Positions 1-9,935 of a stretch of DNA of 64,000 nt are shown one piece after another (position 1 is the first letter of the stretch; the number at the start of each line of letters is the position of its first letter). Below the pieces are notes generated by a model. That model made no database searches. It saw only the letters and a program-made list of their open reading frames with translations, and was not told where the DNA came from. This DNA comes from Chitinophaga sp. CF118. Lineage in GTDB: Bacteria > Bacteroidota > Bacteroidia > Chitinophagales > Chitinophagaceae. The position numbers were made by a program, and so were the translations under genes. The stretch spans positions 62,001 to 126,000 of the forward strand of contig NZ_FOMK01000002.1 of the NCBI RefSeq assembly GCF_900112615.1. Direction: 5' to 3'.

Positions 1-389
1 TCCGGAGCAATTTCAGAGAGATATAGGGGAACCACACTGGAAGCGATTCCCACAGCCAATCCGCCAGTAATTCTTGCGATAATTAACAGTGAGAAATCCG
101 GAAGGAAAGTGCAACCCAGTGCAGCCAGCAGGAAAAATAATGCCGACAGGAACATGCTCTTTTTACGGCCCAAGCGGTCACTAAGGTCACTGGCGAAAAC
201 TACCCCGGTAACACATCCTACCAGTGCAGAAGAAACGAACCACCCCTCCTGTAATGAAGACAGGCCGAACTGTTTTTGTACCAGTGGTAATACGCCCGAT
301 ACTACGGCCATATCAAAACCAAACAGGAAGCCGCCTAAAGAAGCAACCAATGTGGTTAGTACCAGTTTATCATTTGATTGTTTTTGCAT
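1..389 (-). CDS. MFS sugar porter, N-terminal part (cut by window edge)
   Basis: Reading the minus strand from the ATG at 389 gives about 129 codons that run off the window. The N-terminus has a glycine-rich first membrane helix (GGFLFGFDMAVVSG), as in the sugar/inositol porter branch of the major facilitator superfamily (XylE, GLUT type), followed by the loop motif DRLGRKKS between helices 2 and 3. The family imports monosaccharides by proton symport or facilitated diffusion across the inner membrane. The start lies 6 bp after the phosphomannose isomerase-like stop, so the two are probably co-transcribed. From this context mannose, or a sugar released by the upstream glycosidases, is the likely substrate; this is inference. 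The C-terminal three quarters cannot be judged. Confidence 0.85.
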   Translation of the reverse strand, partial: MQKQSNDKLVLTTLVASLGGFLFGFDMAVVSGVLPLVQKQFGLSSLQEGWFVSSALVGCVTGVVFASDLSDRLGRKKSMFLSALFFLLAALGCTFLPDFSLLIIARITGGLAVGIASSVVPLYLSEIAP

Positions 390-394
390 GTTAT

Positions 395-2206
395 TTATAT
401 AGACGTTATACTATTAAAAATATAATGGTCTTCTTTTAAAAAGGCTTTAATCACTTTTGCTTTTCTCTTACCTAAATTACTAATAAGGCACATCTTAGTC
501 GCGGCAGGAATGACAAAGGTTTCTGCGTATTGATAAACAGTACTTTCTCCATTTGCTGCGATTACAGTAATAGCACTACCTTCTACCAGCATCATTACCA
601 GGCAACAGTCATAAGTCTGTACCACAATTTCCGTATCAAATTCCAGCCGGTGTACATCGTAAAAATGATCTGCGTGTGTAGGTAAATGTACAACCTGCCA
701 GTCTGCACTTTTCTCTATTATCTTTGGTACGGATAACAATTGTTTGTTTACAACAGAACCCTGGCGGCTGAAATTCAGATTATTGAAAGCATGGGGAATA
801 TTGATGGCTCTTGGTTTGTCATCAAGGCCCCGTCTGAGCCAGTCGTACATCTTAAAGGTAAAGATATATGGTGTAGCGCTGATCTCAAGAACCATATTAT
901 TAGCGCCTGCACTATGTACGGTACTGTTGGGTATTAAGAAAAGATCGTGTTTATTGGCCTTATGTTTCTGTACGTACTGTTCAATATCCAGAGGCTGGTT
1001 ATTATCCCTGCTGAATTCCAGTTCTTTCCTGAATGTAGCTGCATTAATCCCTTCCTGAAAGCCCAGGTAAACTACAGCATCTTCTTTGCAGTCCAGAATA
1101 TAATATGTTTCGTCCTGGGTGAAGGTTTCTCCGAAATATTCTCTGATATAATTCAGTGAAGGATGACATTGTATTGACAGGTTACCACCATCGAATGTAT
1201 CAAGAAAGTCGAACCGTATCGGGAATTCGTACTTGAAAATATCTGCATGTTTGCCAAGGATGGCTTTGTACTGATAAAACATCATCCATTCAAATGGCAA
1301 TTCCAGTATGTTACCACTACTTCCAAATAAAACTCCGTTTTCCGGCACGATCATTTCGAAAGACCATGCATAATTTACTTCTTCTTTGTTCAGGCCTTCG
1401 ATATGTTCTTTCATCCATTGGCCGCCCCAGGCCCCCGGCTCAAACCAGGGACGTACACGAAATACAGCATTACAGAGTTGTGCTATGCCTTCCTGCAAGT
1501 CTGCACTTGTGATCCAGGTGAGAGTATCGTACCACTGAGCATCTCCCAGAATCCTGATCCTGTTCATCAGGGTACGTTTATATTCATTCAATACAACCCA
1601 ATCTACAAAATAAAAGCGTTTATACATTTCCGCTTGTGCCGTGATAGCTTTACTACCCAGGTTGACTGCCTCCCCCGCACGCATACGGTATTGCAATTCG
1701 TTCTTTGCAATTTCCAGGAATACAACAGGTCCTTGTAGCCGGGTTAATGCAGCACCCGTACCTAATACGATATTGAGATCGAAGGAAGCATCCGGTTCTA
1801 CAGCAACCAGTTTATCCGCATCAAAAAAATCAGCTAATGAAAGGGTACTTTTTGTTCCCCATACATCTCCATCTTTACCAATAAAAGGTATTACGAGTGC
1901 ATCTATTACTTCTGGATCTTTAAACAGATTTTCCGTAAAGTGCCACTTAACTTTCACATGGAGCCGGCGGAATTCCTTATCTAAAGCATCGTATACAATG
2001 TTCCAGAAAACACCTGTATAACCGTCTATCAGTACCAGGTTTTGCGTAGCCATCCAGTTAGCCAGACTGGTATATCCTTCATGAATCTTTCCATTTCCTA
2101 ATTCATGAACCGGATAAATATTGTATCCATTATGTTCTTTTTGCCCATCTATATGGACTGGCAATAAAGGTTGTCCTGAATTACGCCATTCTTTAAGTAT
2201 GTTCAT
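395..2206 (-). CDS. Class I mannose-6-phosphate isomerase-like protein (two-domain)
   Basis: 603 residues. The C-terminal half is a type I phosphomannose isomerase cupin: QCHP near residue 347, a following E in DETYYI and a later H in TVHSAG near 428 match the zinc ligands of the family, which interconverts mannose 6-phosphate and fructose 6-phosphate in the cytoplasm. The protein is much longer than classical ManA (about 390 residues). Its first 200 residues contain IDGYTGVFW and helical segments that could be a degenerate nucleotide-kinase-like fold; that part is inference. It lies 5 bp downstream of the GH38 gene and 5 bp upstream of the porter gene. Within this operon it would feed mannose into glycolysis once a kinase, not seen here, has phosphorylated it. 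Confidence 0.8.
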   Translation of the reverse strand: MNILKEWRNSGQPLLPVHIDGQKEHNGYNIYPVHELGNGKIHEGYTSLANWMATQNLVLIDGYTGVFWNIVYDALDKEFRRLHVKVKWHFTENLFKDPEVIDALVIPFIGKDGDVWGTKSTLSLADFFDADKLVAVEPDASFDLNIVLGTGAALTRLQGPVVFLEIAKNELQYRMRAGEAVNLGSKAITAQAEMYKRFYFVDWVVLNEYKRTLMNRIRILGDAQWYDTLTWITSADLQEGIAQLCNAVFRVRPWFEPGAWGGQWMKEHIEGLNKEEVNYAWSFEMIVPENGVLFGSSGNILELPFEWMMFYQYKAILGKHADIFKYEFPIRFDFLDTFDGGNLSIQCHPSLNYIREYFGETFTQDETYYILDCKEDAVVYLGFQEGINAATFRKELEFSRDNNQPLDIEQYVQKHKANKHDLFLIPNSTVHSAGANNMVLEISATPYIFTFKMYDWLRRGLDDKPRAINIPHAFNNLNFSRQGSVVNKQLLSVPKIIEKSADWQVVHLPTHADHFYDVHRLEFDTEIVVQTYDCCLVMMLVEGSAITVIAANGESTVYQYAETFVIPAATKMCLISNLGKRKAKVIKAFLKEDHYIFNSITSI

Positions 2207-2211
2207 CTCTC

Positions 2212-5106
2212 CTATTTAATTGCTACACGGATCATCATCACATCTTTCGCAGGTATATTGAATGTGGTACTAAGTGGAGATTTATTCTCTTCCAGCAAAG
2301 TGCTCTCCCATATATTCAGAGAGGCCATTTTGTCTTTAGCAGTCAGCGTTACTGCGGCAGGTGTTTCCTGTACATTCACCAACTGCAGCAATACACTTTT
2401 ACCATCCCTGGAAGGATTGATATTTTCTATGTATACATTCTTAGCAGTTATATTAAAGAACAGGGATTCTTCTGCAGGGCCGGCAGCAGGCATAACAACC
2501 AGTTGCTGATGATTTTCGAGACCATAGCGATTTACATCGTCTGCATTATAGGCATTATGTACCTGGAGATAATAGCGGAAAGTAGTCAGTCCTTCCTGAT
2601 CTCTCCGGAAATTGGTATGCCATAAGTTATTCATTACCCAGGAAGAGATTGTGGGTTGCTGTTCTGTGAAATTCAGCCAGTGTTTCGGATCATCAAGGCT
2701 ACCTAATAATCCAACAGTGGTATATTTACCGATTTCGAACAATGGAGCATCGGGACTTGACCAGGTGATGCCAAAATCTTTGTTGGACACATCTACCCAT
2801 CTCTGCATCGTGTACCAGTTCCTGTTAGCATGTTTCAGTTGGTCAGCTTCAGCGTTGATACCTGCCCATGGAATGCTGTAACGTACCTGTGCCGCAGGCA
2901 CACGGAAAGAAAATGCGAAGTGTACACTTTCTTTTGCAGGGACAGCTGTTTTGTCGATGGTATTGATCAGTTCTATGTTATCCAGACCTGCTACCAGTCT
3001 TATTTCACGGGTGAGTTTATTTGCACCCGGAGCAGATGAAGATACCAGCAGACTTGCTACCAGCGGGCCTTTTTCTTTAACAATGATAGTTGCTTTACCT
3101 GTGTATTGAATCTTTTCCAGGGAATCACCGGGTAGGTAAGTATATTGATTGAGACCTGTAGAATCGGCCAGGTTATGGGTATTGCCGGCCTTTTGTAATT
3201 GAATGATGTTACCTGTAATTGTATCCAGAACGATAGTATAAATACCATTCTGCAAACTGTTTCCTCTTACTGTCACAATACCTTTTTCATATGCTTTACC
3301 TTTCTGAATAGTAAATCGCCGTTTTGAATAAGGAGGAATTTGTTCCGCCAGGATTGCCAGTTCTCCTGAAGTAAGGCGCTGGGAAAGTACTTTTTTACCA
3401 TTGCTGTTCGTCACAAGATCTCCCGCAGAGCTTTGGGCAGTTGGAATAATAACAAGGCCGGTATGTATTGTGTTCAGTGTGTTATATACATCTATAGCAT
3501 TGGCCACAGGAGTACCTTTTGCGCTTTCTGCCAGGAGAGCCTCTGCCTGAGATTTACCATTCAGTGCAAAAGCCTGTTTGTAATTCCATTGAGAAACTGC
3601 TTTAGGATCTTCCGGTTGGGAAACACTGTTATATGCCCCCCAGGTATGTTCGTTGAACATTACAATGTTAGTCCAGGCTTTATCAAAAGCAGCAACGGGA
3701 TAGTCTTGTTTGCCTCTTATAGCCCATATAGCACCTGCTTGTTGCAAATGATCTGAAGCATTCCTGTTGATAGCTGTTTCACGTGCAGCAGAGGCGATTC
3801 CGTCTGTCCAGTATTCTGTGTAGTCCCCTTCTATTACCGGAATCTTATCTTTATAAGCTGTTTCGAAATCCTGGAAGAATTGTTTTGTAGAGGTAATAAT
3901 TAAACGTGGTGATGCATAATGTTCATTCCATGCTTTTACAGCTTCCGGTAATTCCGGATCTATGGGTGCATTATCGCTCATTGCCCATGTAAGCAATGTC
4001 ATATTGTAAGGGTAACTTTTCTGATCAAGTTTAGCGAGATAGCCGAACAGATAAGGGTTCAGGAAGTTTTCAGAAGGTTTACCAGTAAAATATGGTTTAG
4101 GATCTTCTATAGTAAAGAAGTTTGGGATTTTAGTCCCTTTGAGTGCGTAACCGATGGAATAGGGAGAAGATTGATAGAAGAGTAATTTCTGATTACCGGA
4201 GGGGGAAGACCAGTAGAATGGTTTATCGCGCCAGGAATCTGCTGTACCAATACGGTCAGAAGCATTTGGTGCGCTCAGAAAATATTTGATACCTGTAATA
4301 TCGGCCTGGCTGGATAACCCCCAGGAGGAACCGGGAACATCACCCTGGAACATGGTGTTTACTTCGATACCATGTTCTTTAGCAATGCGGGTACCGGTGG
4401 CGAACATATGCATGAGTTGTGCAGGACTGGTAGCGCTTGTGTTGATATTACCATAGGCACCATCAAGATTGATCCATCCTTTTTTCACGGCGTCCCAGAA
4501 AATGCGTTTCTTTTCATCATCTGCACGGGCCAGGTAGTTTTCCACTACCCAGATAGCTTCCGTATTCCATTTAAAGCGGGCTTCGGCCGGATAATTTTCT
4601 GAGTGCTGCCCGATTTTAATAGCTTCATCGATATTATTCATGTGAATAGCCAACACTTTTTCCTGTATGTTCGTATATCCCACATCGACATGAGAGTGAG
4701 GCATTATGTATACACTCCACTGGCGTGTAGGAGCTACGATACAGCGGGCGACATATTCCTGTCCGTTTGACTGATAGCGGACACTTAACTGTCTCTCTTC
4801 TTTTACAGGAGCACCCGGCAGCGGCAGTTCGTAATATGAGAGACCGGTTTCGCTGGCGGCTATAAGGAGACTGTCTTGCAAACCGTTAAAAGAAATATAG
4901 ACCTTACCTGGAGAATAACTGTTACCACCGTGAAATATAAGCCGGACCATACGGCTTTCAGTTCTTTTATATTTCAGGTAGGCAACAGTTGGCTGCAATT
5001 CTACTGAAGTAAATGATGGCTTTGCATGTTGTCCATTGGTTTGCCCATGGGATGCAAGGCAAGGTATACAGCAGTACATTAAAAGTTTAAACACTTTTGT
5101 TTTCAT
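2212..5106 (-). CDS. GH38 alpha-mannosidase, secreted
   Basis: 964 residues from the ATG at 5106, chosen over an upstream in-frame ATG (5142) because AGAAGG lies 6 nt before it and a signal peptide follows directly (MKTKVFKLLMYCCIPCLASHGQ). HSHVDVGYT near residue 134 is the GH38 H-x-H-x-D-x-G zinc motif; FQGDVPGSSWGL near 256 carries the likely nucleophile Asp; FNEHTWGAYNSV near 500 is another conserved GH38 block. The C-terminal half is beta-rich, as expected for the family. GH38 enzymes remove alpha-mannose with a divalent metal. It follows SusC/SusD with about 100 bp between and has its own promoter box. It probably acts in the periplasm on imported mannosides; alpha-mannosidase linkage specificity cannot be read from sequence. 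Confidence 0.87.
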   Translation of the reverse strand: MKTKVFKLLMYCCIPCLASHGQTNGQHAKPSFTSVELQPTVAYLKYKRTESRMVRLIFHGGNSYSPGKVYISFNGLQDSLLIAASETGLSYYELPLPGAPVKEERQLSVRYQSNGQEYVARCIVAPTRQWSVYIMPHSHVDVGYTNIQEKVLAIHMNNIDEAIKIGQHSENYPAEARFKWNTEAIWVVENYLARADDEKKRIFWDAVKKGWINLDGAYGNINTSATSPAQLMHMFATGTRIAKEHGIEVNTMFQGDVPGSSWGLSSQADITGIKYFLSAPNASDRIGTADSWRDKPFYWSSPSGNQKLLFYQSSPYSIGYALKGTKIPNFFTIEDPKPYFTGKPSENFLNPYLFGYLAKLDQKSYPYNMTLLTWAMSDNAPIDPELPEAVKAWNEHYASPRLIITSTKQFFQDFETAYKDKIPVIEGDYTEYWTDGIASAARETAINRNASDHLQQAGAIWAIRGKQDYPVAAFDKAWTNIVMFNEHTWGAYNSVSQPEDPKAVSQWNYKQAFALNGKSQAEALLAESAKGTPVANAIDVYNTLNTIHTGLVIIPTAQSSAGDLVTNSNGKKVLSQRLTSGELAILAEQIPPYSKRRFTIQKGKAYEKGIVTVRGNSLQNGIYTIVLDTITGNIIQLQKAGNTHNLADSTGLNQYTYLPGDSLEKIQYTGKATIIVKEKGPLVASLLVSSSAPGANKLTREIRLVAGLDNIELINTIDKTAVPAKESVHFAFSFRVPAAQVRYSIPWAGINAEADQLKHANRNWYTMQRWVDVSNKDFGITWSSPDAPLFEIGKYTTVGLLGSLDDPKHWLNFTEQQPTISSWVMNNLWHTNFRRDQEGLTTFRYYLQVHNAYNADDVNRYGLENHQQLVVMPAAGPAEESLFFNITAKNVYIENINPSRDGKSVLLQLVNVQETPAAVTLTAKDKMASLNIWESTLLEENKSPLSTTFNIPAKDVMMIRVAIK

Positions 5107-5117
5107 AAAAAACCTTC

Positions 5118-5131
5118 TATGTACAAACATA
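5118..5131 (-). promoter_or_regulatory. Promoter -7 box inside a palindrome, upstream of the GH38 gene
   Basis: The plus strand reads TATGT-ACAA-ACATA, a 5-4-5 palindrome. On the minus strand its second half is TATGTTTG, a perfect fit to the Bacteroidota -7 consensus TAnnTTTG, 18 nt before the GH38 ATG. The same 15-nt string CTATGTACAAACATA occurs at 11270-11284 before the glycosidase gene. A palindrome covering the -7 box in two genes of one locus is a good operator candidate, most simply for the GntR regulator encoded at 11496. Confidence 0.55.
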
Positions 5132-5208
5132 TATACATACAATCAGGAATGCAAATAAAATTCTCCAGGCAAGGCCTCTATTTTATCTAAGTAACTGTTT
5201 TACAACAC

Positions 5209-6711
5209 TTAAAACCCGGTATTATTGGGTTGTAAGTTAGGATTCACATCTATTTCCTGTTTTGGAACCGGGAATAATAATTGTTTTTCGGCGAAAGTTG
5301 CGTTGAAAACGGTAGTATGTCCTACAAAGTTATCCCAGTTGCCAGTCACATCATTATGGACTTTCCTGGTACGGATCATATCAAACCACATTTTATTTTC
5401 GAAGCACAGTTCATAATAACGTTGCAACCACACTTCCTGTTCAAAAGCCGTCTGGTCCAAAGCACCTATCGCAGCCTGGTTAGCACGGGCACGAATAGCA
5501 TTCACATAACTGATAGCATCAGGATTAGGCGCCCCCTCTGCACGGTTAGATGCTTCTGCATACATGAGGTAAACATCTGCCAGGCGGTAAAGGGTGAAGT
5601 TCAGATCGGATTTCGCGGTGCTGGTAATAGCTGTAGAATCGAAGAACTTATAGATGTAAGTAGAAGAAAATGTAACAGTATCAGTGCTATTGATTTTACG
5701 ATATTTTGTATAAAAGAACTGTCTTTCCTGTACCCTTTTATCTCCAACAGGGAACGATTTTATAAACTGAGGAGTTGGATATACAGAGCCATATTCATCG
5801 GAATATTTTGAGATACCTGCATAATTGGGAATAGTAAGTGGAGTTAGCGGATTGGTAGACGGAACGGAAGCCGCATACTGCACCTGGAAAATAAACTCTC
5901 CTTTATTCTTATTAGCGGGATTGATCATATCGGTATAATTCGGGAATAAGGAATAGCCACCATTCTGGATCACAGCTTTTGAGCGTTTGGCAGATTCAGC
6001 ATAGAATTCCTGTCCCCCATTGATAGCAGCTCCCGCATATGTGAGGTATACATCTGCGAGAATAGATTCCACTGCACTCATAGATACTTTACCTGTGTTG
6101 TCCGACCATGCCAGTGTTGATTTCTCAGCTTCCAGCAGATCGGGGATAATGATGCTATCATAGATCGCTTTGGCCGGTGTACGTGAAAGATTGAGATCCA
6201 GCGATGTAGGTATAGTAGTCACTTTTGGTACTGCTCCATACATCCTTACAAGGTAAAAATAATACAGTGCCCTCAGTGTATGTGCTTCTGCCAACATGTT
6301 TGTTTTATCGGCATCTGCAACAGAACTGATAGGTGGAATGCTTTGCAGGGCAAGGTTACAGGCACCTACACCGAGATATAAATGCTGCCACCAGGTATCC
6401 ACATAAAAAGAGGTAGAGTTATAACTCAGATTCTGGAAATTGGTGAAGCCTGTTTGTCCGAGATCTGTATTAGCTTTCCCAGTCATAAATTCCATGAGGT
6501 TATATGTATTACCACCGTAGGAACCTGACTGGCCATTTAAAAAGCCCTGAAGGTCTGTATAACAACCATTTGCAAAGGCGCGTGCCACTTTCTCGCTGGA
6601 AAGACCTGTACCAGGAGAGATGAAATTGGTAGGATCTTCTTCCAGGAACTTCGTACAGGAGAAGTTCAGTAGTATTACTGCTGCTAAGAATATATATTTT
6701 GACGTTTTCAT
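5209..6711 (-). CDS. SusD/RagB-family glycan-binding lipoprotein
   Basis: 500 residues. A lipoprotein signal (ILLNFSC, Cys 19) is followed by the SusD fold. AEAHTLRALYYFYLVRMYGAVPKVT is the tetratricopeptide-like helix typical of the family, and a C-terminal RagB/SusD region ends in LLFPVPKQEIDVNPNLQPNNTGF. SusD proteins sit on the cell surface as a lid over the SusC barrel and hold the oligosaccharide. The gene follows SusC at 32 bp and precedes the GH38 gene, so mannose-containing glycans are the likely ligand (inference from neighbours). Confidence 0.93.
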   Translation of the reverse strand: MKTSKYIFLAAVILLNFSCTKFLEEDPTNFISPGTGLSSEKVARAFANGCYTDLQGFLNGQSGSYGGNTYNLMEFMTGKANTDLGQTGFTNFQNLSYNSTSFYVDTWWQHLYLGVGACNLALQSIPPISSVADADKTNMLAEAHTLRALYYFYLVRMYGAVPKVTTIPTSLDLNLSRTPAKAIYDSIIIPDLLEAEKSTLAWSDNTGKVSMSAVESILADVYLTYAGAAINGGQEFYAESAKRSKAVIQNGGYSLFPNYTDMINPANKNKGEFIFQVQYAASVPSTNPLTPLTIPNYAGISKYSDEYGSVYPTPQFIKSFPVGDKRVQERQFFYTKYRKINSTDTVTFSSTYIYKFFDSTAITSTAKSDLNFTLYRLADVYLMYAEASNRAEGAPNPDAISYVNAIRARANQAAIGALDQTAFEQEVWLQRYYELCFENKMWFDMIRTRKVHNDVTGNWDNFVGHTTVFNATFAEKQLLFPVPKQEIDVNPNLQPNNTGF

Positions 6712-6743
6712 TTTGTATTAGTTTTTGCTTAAAAAAGAACCTC

Positions 6744-9700
6744 TTACAATCCCAGTGATACACCTACGTTCCATACGCGGGGACGTGGATAGGAGAAGAA
6801 GTCAAGGTTTTGTGAGAATGCATTGTTTGCACCATAACTTGAATTATAAGTATCAACTTCCGGATCGTAACCTGTGTATTTTGTAATCAGGAAGAGATTT
6901 TGAACGCTTGCATAAACACGCAGACGGCTTATTTTCATTCTTTGGTTAAAGGCATCAGACATGGTATATCCAAGTGTGAAATTCTGGCCACGGATGTATG
7001 AGCCATCTTCTACCCACCATGTATCAAAGTGAGAATCCTGGGTAAATTTATAAGTGCGTACCTGTGCTATCATTGTATTCTGATGCTCTGGAGTCCAGGC
7101 ATTCAGTACTGTTTTCAGGCTGTTAGCCAGAGTTTGCCTGTCTTCCGTGGAATGTTTGAAGGTAGCAGCAGTATTTACCCCTTGTACAAAACGGATATCG
7201 AATGAGAAGTCCCATCCTTTATAATTAATGGTACTGCTAAAGGTTCCTGTCCATTTAGGATATGCACGCCCAATGATGCTGTAATAATTACTACCGTCAG
7301 CATTGTAGATATATTTCCTGTCTCCCGGTTTCAGATTGTGTGTGGCAGCGTCAGCAGCTTCGTCGGTACTGTAGGTACCCAAACGTGTCATACCATAGAA
7401 TGAACCGATAGGCTCACCTACACGCAATACGTTTGTTTGGCCGAGGAAGTTAGGACCCGGAAAGATATCTGCGTTACCGTTATTCAGTTTCAGTACTTTG
7501 TTCTTGTTGGTAGTAAAGATGAAGTTGGTTGCCCATGTGAAGTTTTTTGTTTTCACATTTACGGTATGCAGGTTTACTTCTAAACCGGTGTTTCTTACAG
7601 AACCTACGTTCTTATATACATTCGCATTACGCATACCGGCAGACCATGGAATAGGAGCCTGTAACAACAGATCTTTTGTAGTACGGTTGTAAAGGTCCAC
7701 GTTCAGATCGATACGATTTTGTAATAATCCCAGTTCAATACCAGCATCAGCCTGCAGGGAACGTTCCCATTTAAGATCTGCGTTACCAATGTAACCGGGC
7801 AGTAATGTAGACTGGTTAGCACCGTTCAGTACAGTTGTACCTGGCTGTACCTGTGCGATGGACTGGTATTGTCCGATTTCCTGGTTACCCGAAACACCGT
7901 AGCTGGCGCGAATTTTCAGATTATCGATCCATTTAGAGTGTTTTAAGAAATCTTCTTCAGAAACACGCCATGCAACACCTGCAGAGGGGAAGAATGCATA
8001 TTTGTTATTAGCACCGAATTTGGATGAGCCATCATACCTACCGGTAGCAGTGAAGAGATATTTATCATTGATATTATAAGTAACACGAGCAAAGTAGGAG
8101 TTCATGGTCCATTTGTAATTCAGAGATCCTGTATTAGAACGTACGGACCCTGCATTCAGATAGTACCACTGGAAGAAGTCATCCACGAAGTTTTGTGTTT
8201 CAGCCAGTAAAGTCTGTTGCTGGAACTTCTGAAAGGACATACCAGCCAGGGCTGTCAGGCGCTGACGTGAAGTAACCTGTTTATTCCAGGTGAGATAGTT
8301 TTCAGATTGCCAGTAGGTATTTGTATAACTGGTAATACGTGCAATACCACCCTGATCTTCAGATAAGTGAGGCAGGTCACTTGCAGAATAGAAATTGTTC
8401 TTTTGTGAATTCAGGTTATAACCGAAATCGGTTTTGAAATCGAGATCTTTCGCAATATGAAACTGCAGGTAAATATCTCCCAGCACTTGTTGCGAATTGG
8501 AAGTAGTATCCCTGTTTTTTGCGATATGTACAGGGTTTGGACCACCTTCCAGACCTGCAATATCAAAGTTACCAGCCCAGCTGCCATCCGGATATTTGAT
8601 TGGAACGATGGGTACTTCTTCGCTCACCATGCGGGGAACGTTCAACGAACCATTAGCATCTGATACTACTTTTTGCTGACTCTGAATGAGTGAAAAGTTA
8701 CCTCCTACGGTAAGCCATTTATTCACATCATTGTCGACTGTCAATCTTGCTGAATATCTTTTAAAACCGGACTCTATCATCAGACCATTCTGATTGAGAT
8801 ATCCTACTGAAAGGCTATATAAAGATTTCTCCGAGCCGCCCTGAAAGTTCAGGTAATGGCTGGTTGAATAAGAAGGTTTGTAAACCTCTTTTTCCCAGTT
8901 AGTATTATAAAGAGGTTTATCATTCTCATCAAACAGTTTGGGCAGGCTGGCATGATTCATTTGTACAGGGGGAGTCCAGGTACCACCATTTGGATCGAAC
9001 TTGGTAGCATTTGCAAAGGCCAGGTTGTAGGTCTTAACAAATTCTTCTGAGTTCAATGTTTCCAGGTGTCTTGACAGAGTACTCACGTTTACATTTCCTT
9101 CGTAGGTGATGTGTGATTGTCCGCGTACACCACGTTTGGTAGTAACCATGATTACACCGTTTGCACCTCTTGCTCCGTAAATAGCTGTTGAAGAAGCATC
9201 TTTCAACACTTCAATGGAAGCAATGTCATTAGGATTGATGGCATTACCATCCACTCCTATTACACCATCTACCACATACAGCGGGTCGATATTAGAGTTG
9301 ATGGAACCGATACCACGAACGCGCACTTTAGCTACCTGACCGGGAGTACTGCTGTTCACGTTTACATCCACCCCTGCCACTTTACCCTGCAGGGCCTGTG
9401 AAATATTCGGGACGGGTTTGTCCATCAGCTGTTCTGCTTTAAGCGTAGTAACAGCTCCGGTGAGGTCGGATTTTTTAACGGCACCATAACCAATTACTAC
9501 AACATCATTCAGTGTACCTATTTTCTCCTCTAAAGTGATGTTGATAGTTGTCTTGCTACCTACGGTTACTTCCTGTGAGGCGTACCCCGTATAAGAGAAT
9601 ATCAATACAGCCTTTGCATCAGGCACCTGTAATGTATAGTTCCCGTCTACATTCGTGACAGTACCACTAGAGGTTCCTTTGACGGCAATATTAACACTGG

Positions 9701-9812
9701 GCAACGGCGATGCCCCTTTTGCATCGATAACCCGACCGCTTATTTTTAGCTGGGCCATTGCATTCATGGAGAATAGAATGCATGCAAGGACATAAATAAA
9801 AATCCTTTTCAT
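6744..9812 (-). CDS. SusC/RagA-family TonB-dependent receptor
   Basis: 1022 residues. A signal peptide ending in AMAQ is followed by a CarboxypepD_reg-like domain (about 23-105), a plug domain with the SusC block DASSTAIYGARGANGVIMVTTKRG near 205-230, and a long beta-barrel ending in a short aromatic/leucine strand. It is an energy-dependent outer-membrane transporter that works with its SusD partner directly downstream. It has no STN domain, unlike the two other SusC proteins in this window. That agrees with control by a GntR repressor and not by a sigma/FecR relay. Confidence 0.95.
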   Translation of the reverse strand: MKRIFIYVLACILFSMNAMAQLKISGRVIDAKGASPLPSVNIAVKGTSSGTVTNVDGNYTLQVPDAKAVLIFSYTGYASQEVTVGSKTTINITLEEKIGTLNDVVVIGYGAVKKSDLTGAVTTLKAEQLMDKPVPNISQALQGKVAGVDVNVNSSTPGQVAKVRVRGIGSINSNIDPLYVVDGVIGVDGNAINPNDIASIEVLKDASSTAIYGARGANGVIMVTTKRGVRGQSHITYEGNVNVSTLSRHLETLNSEEFVKTYNLAFANATKFDPNGGTWTPPVQMNHASLPKLFDENDKPLYNTNWEKEVYKPSYSTSHYLNFQGGSEKSLYSLSVGYLNQNGLMIESGFKRYSARLTVDNDVNKWLTVGGNFSLIQSQQKVVSDANGSLNVPRMVSEEVPIVPIKYPDGSWAGNFDIAGLEGGPNPVHIAKNRDTTSNSQQVLGDIYLQFHIAKDLDFKTDFGYNLNSQKNNFYSASDLPHLSEDQGGIARITSYTNTYWQSENYLTWNKQVTSRQRLTALAGMSFQKFQQQTLLAETQNFVDDFFQWYYLNAGSVRSNTGSLNYKWTMNSYFARVTYNINDKYLFTATGRYDGSSKFGANNKYAFFPSAGVAWRVSEEDFLKHSKWIDNLKIRASYGVSGNQEIGQYQSIAQVQPGTTVLNGANQSTLLPGYIGNADLKWERSLQADAGIELGLLQNRIDLNVDLYNRTTKDLLLQAPIPWSAGMRNANVYKNVGSVRNTGLEVNLHTVNVKTKNFTWATNFIFTTNKNKVLKLNNGNADIFPGPNFLGQTNVLRVGEPIGSFYGMTRLGTYSTDEAADAATHNLKPGDRKYIYNADGSNYYSIIGRAYPKWTGTFSSTINYKGWDFSFDIRFVQGVNTAATFKHSTEDRQTLANSLKTVLNAWTPEHQNTMIAQVRTYKFTQDSHFDTWWVEDGSYIRGQNFTLGYTMSDAFNQRMKISRLRVYASVQNLFLITKYTGYDPEVDTYNSSYGANNAFSQNLDFFSYPRPRVWNVGVSLGL

Positions 9813-9935
9813 AACGAAACTTTTTGATGTTGGGAATTGTTTTCAAAAACTTTTATAACGTGATACTCTAATCCTCCCTAATTATGAGTTTCCGGGTATT
9901 TTTCTCTGCTACAATGTCGGGTCTTATCCGGGTTT

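Noticed and set aside
5106..5142. GH38 start at 5142
   Set aside because: The extra residues overlap the promoter box, and a good ribosome-binding sequence and signal peptide support 5106.
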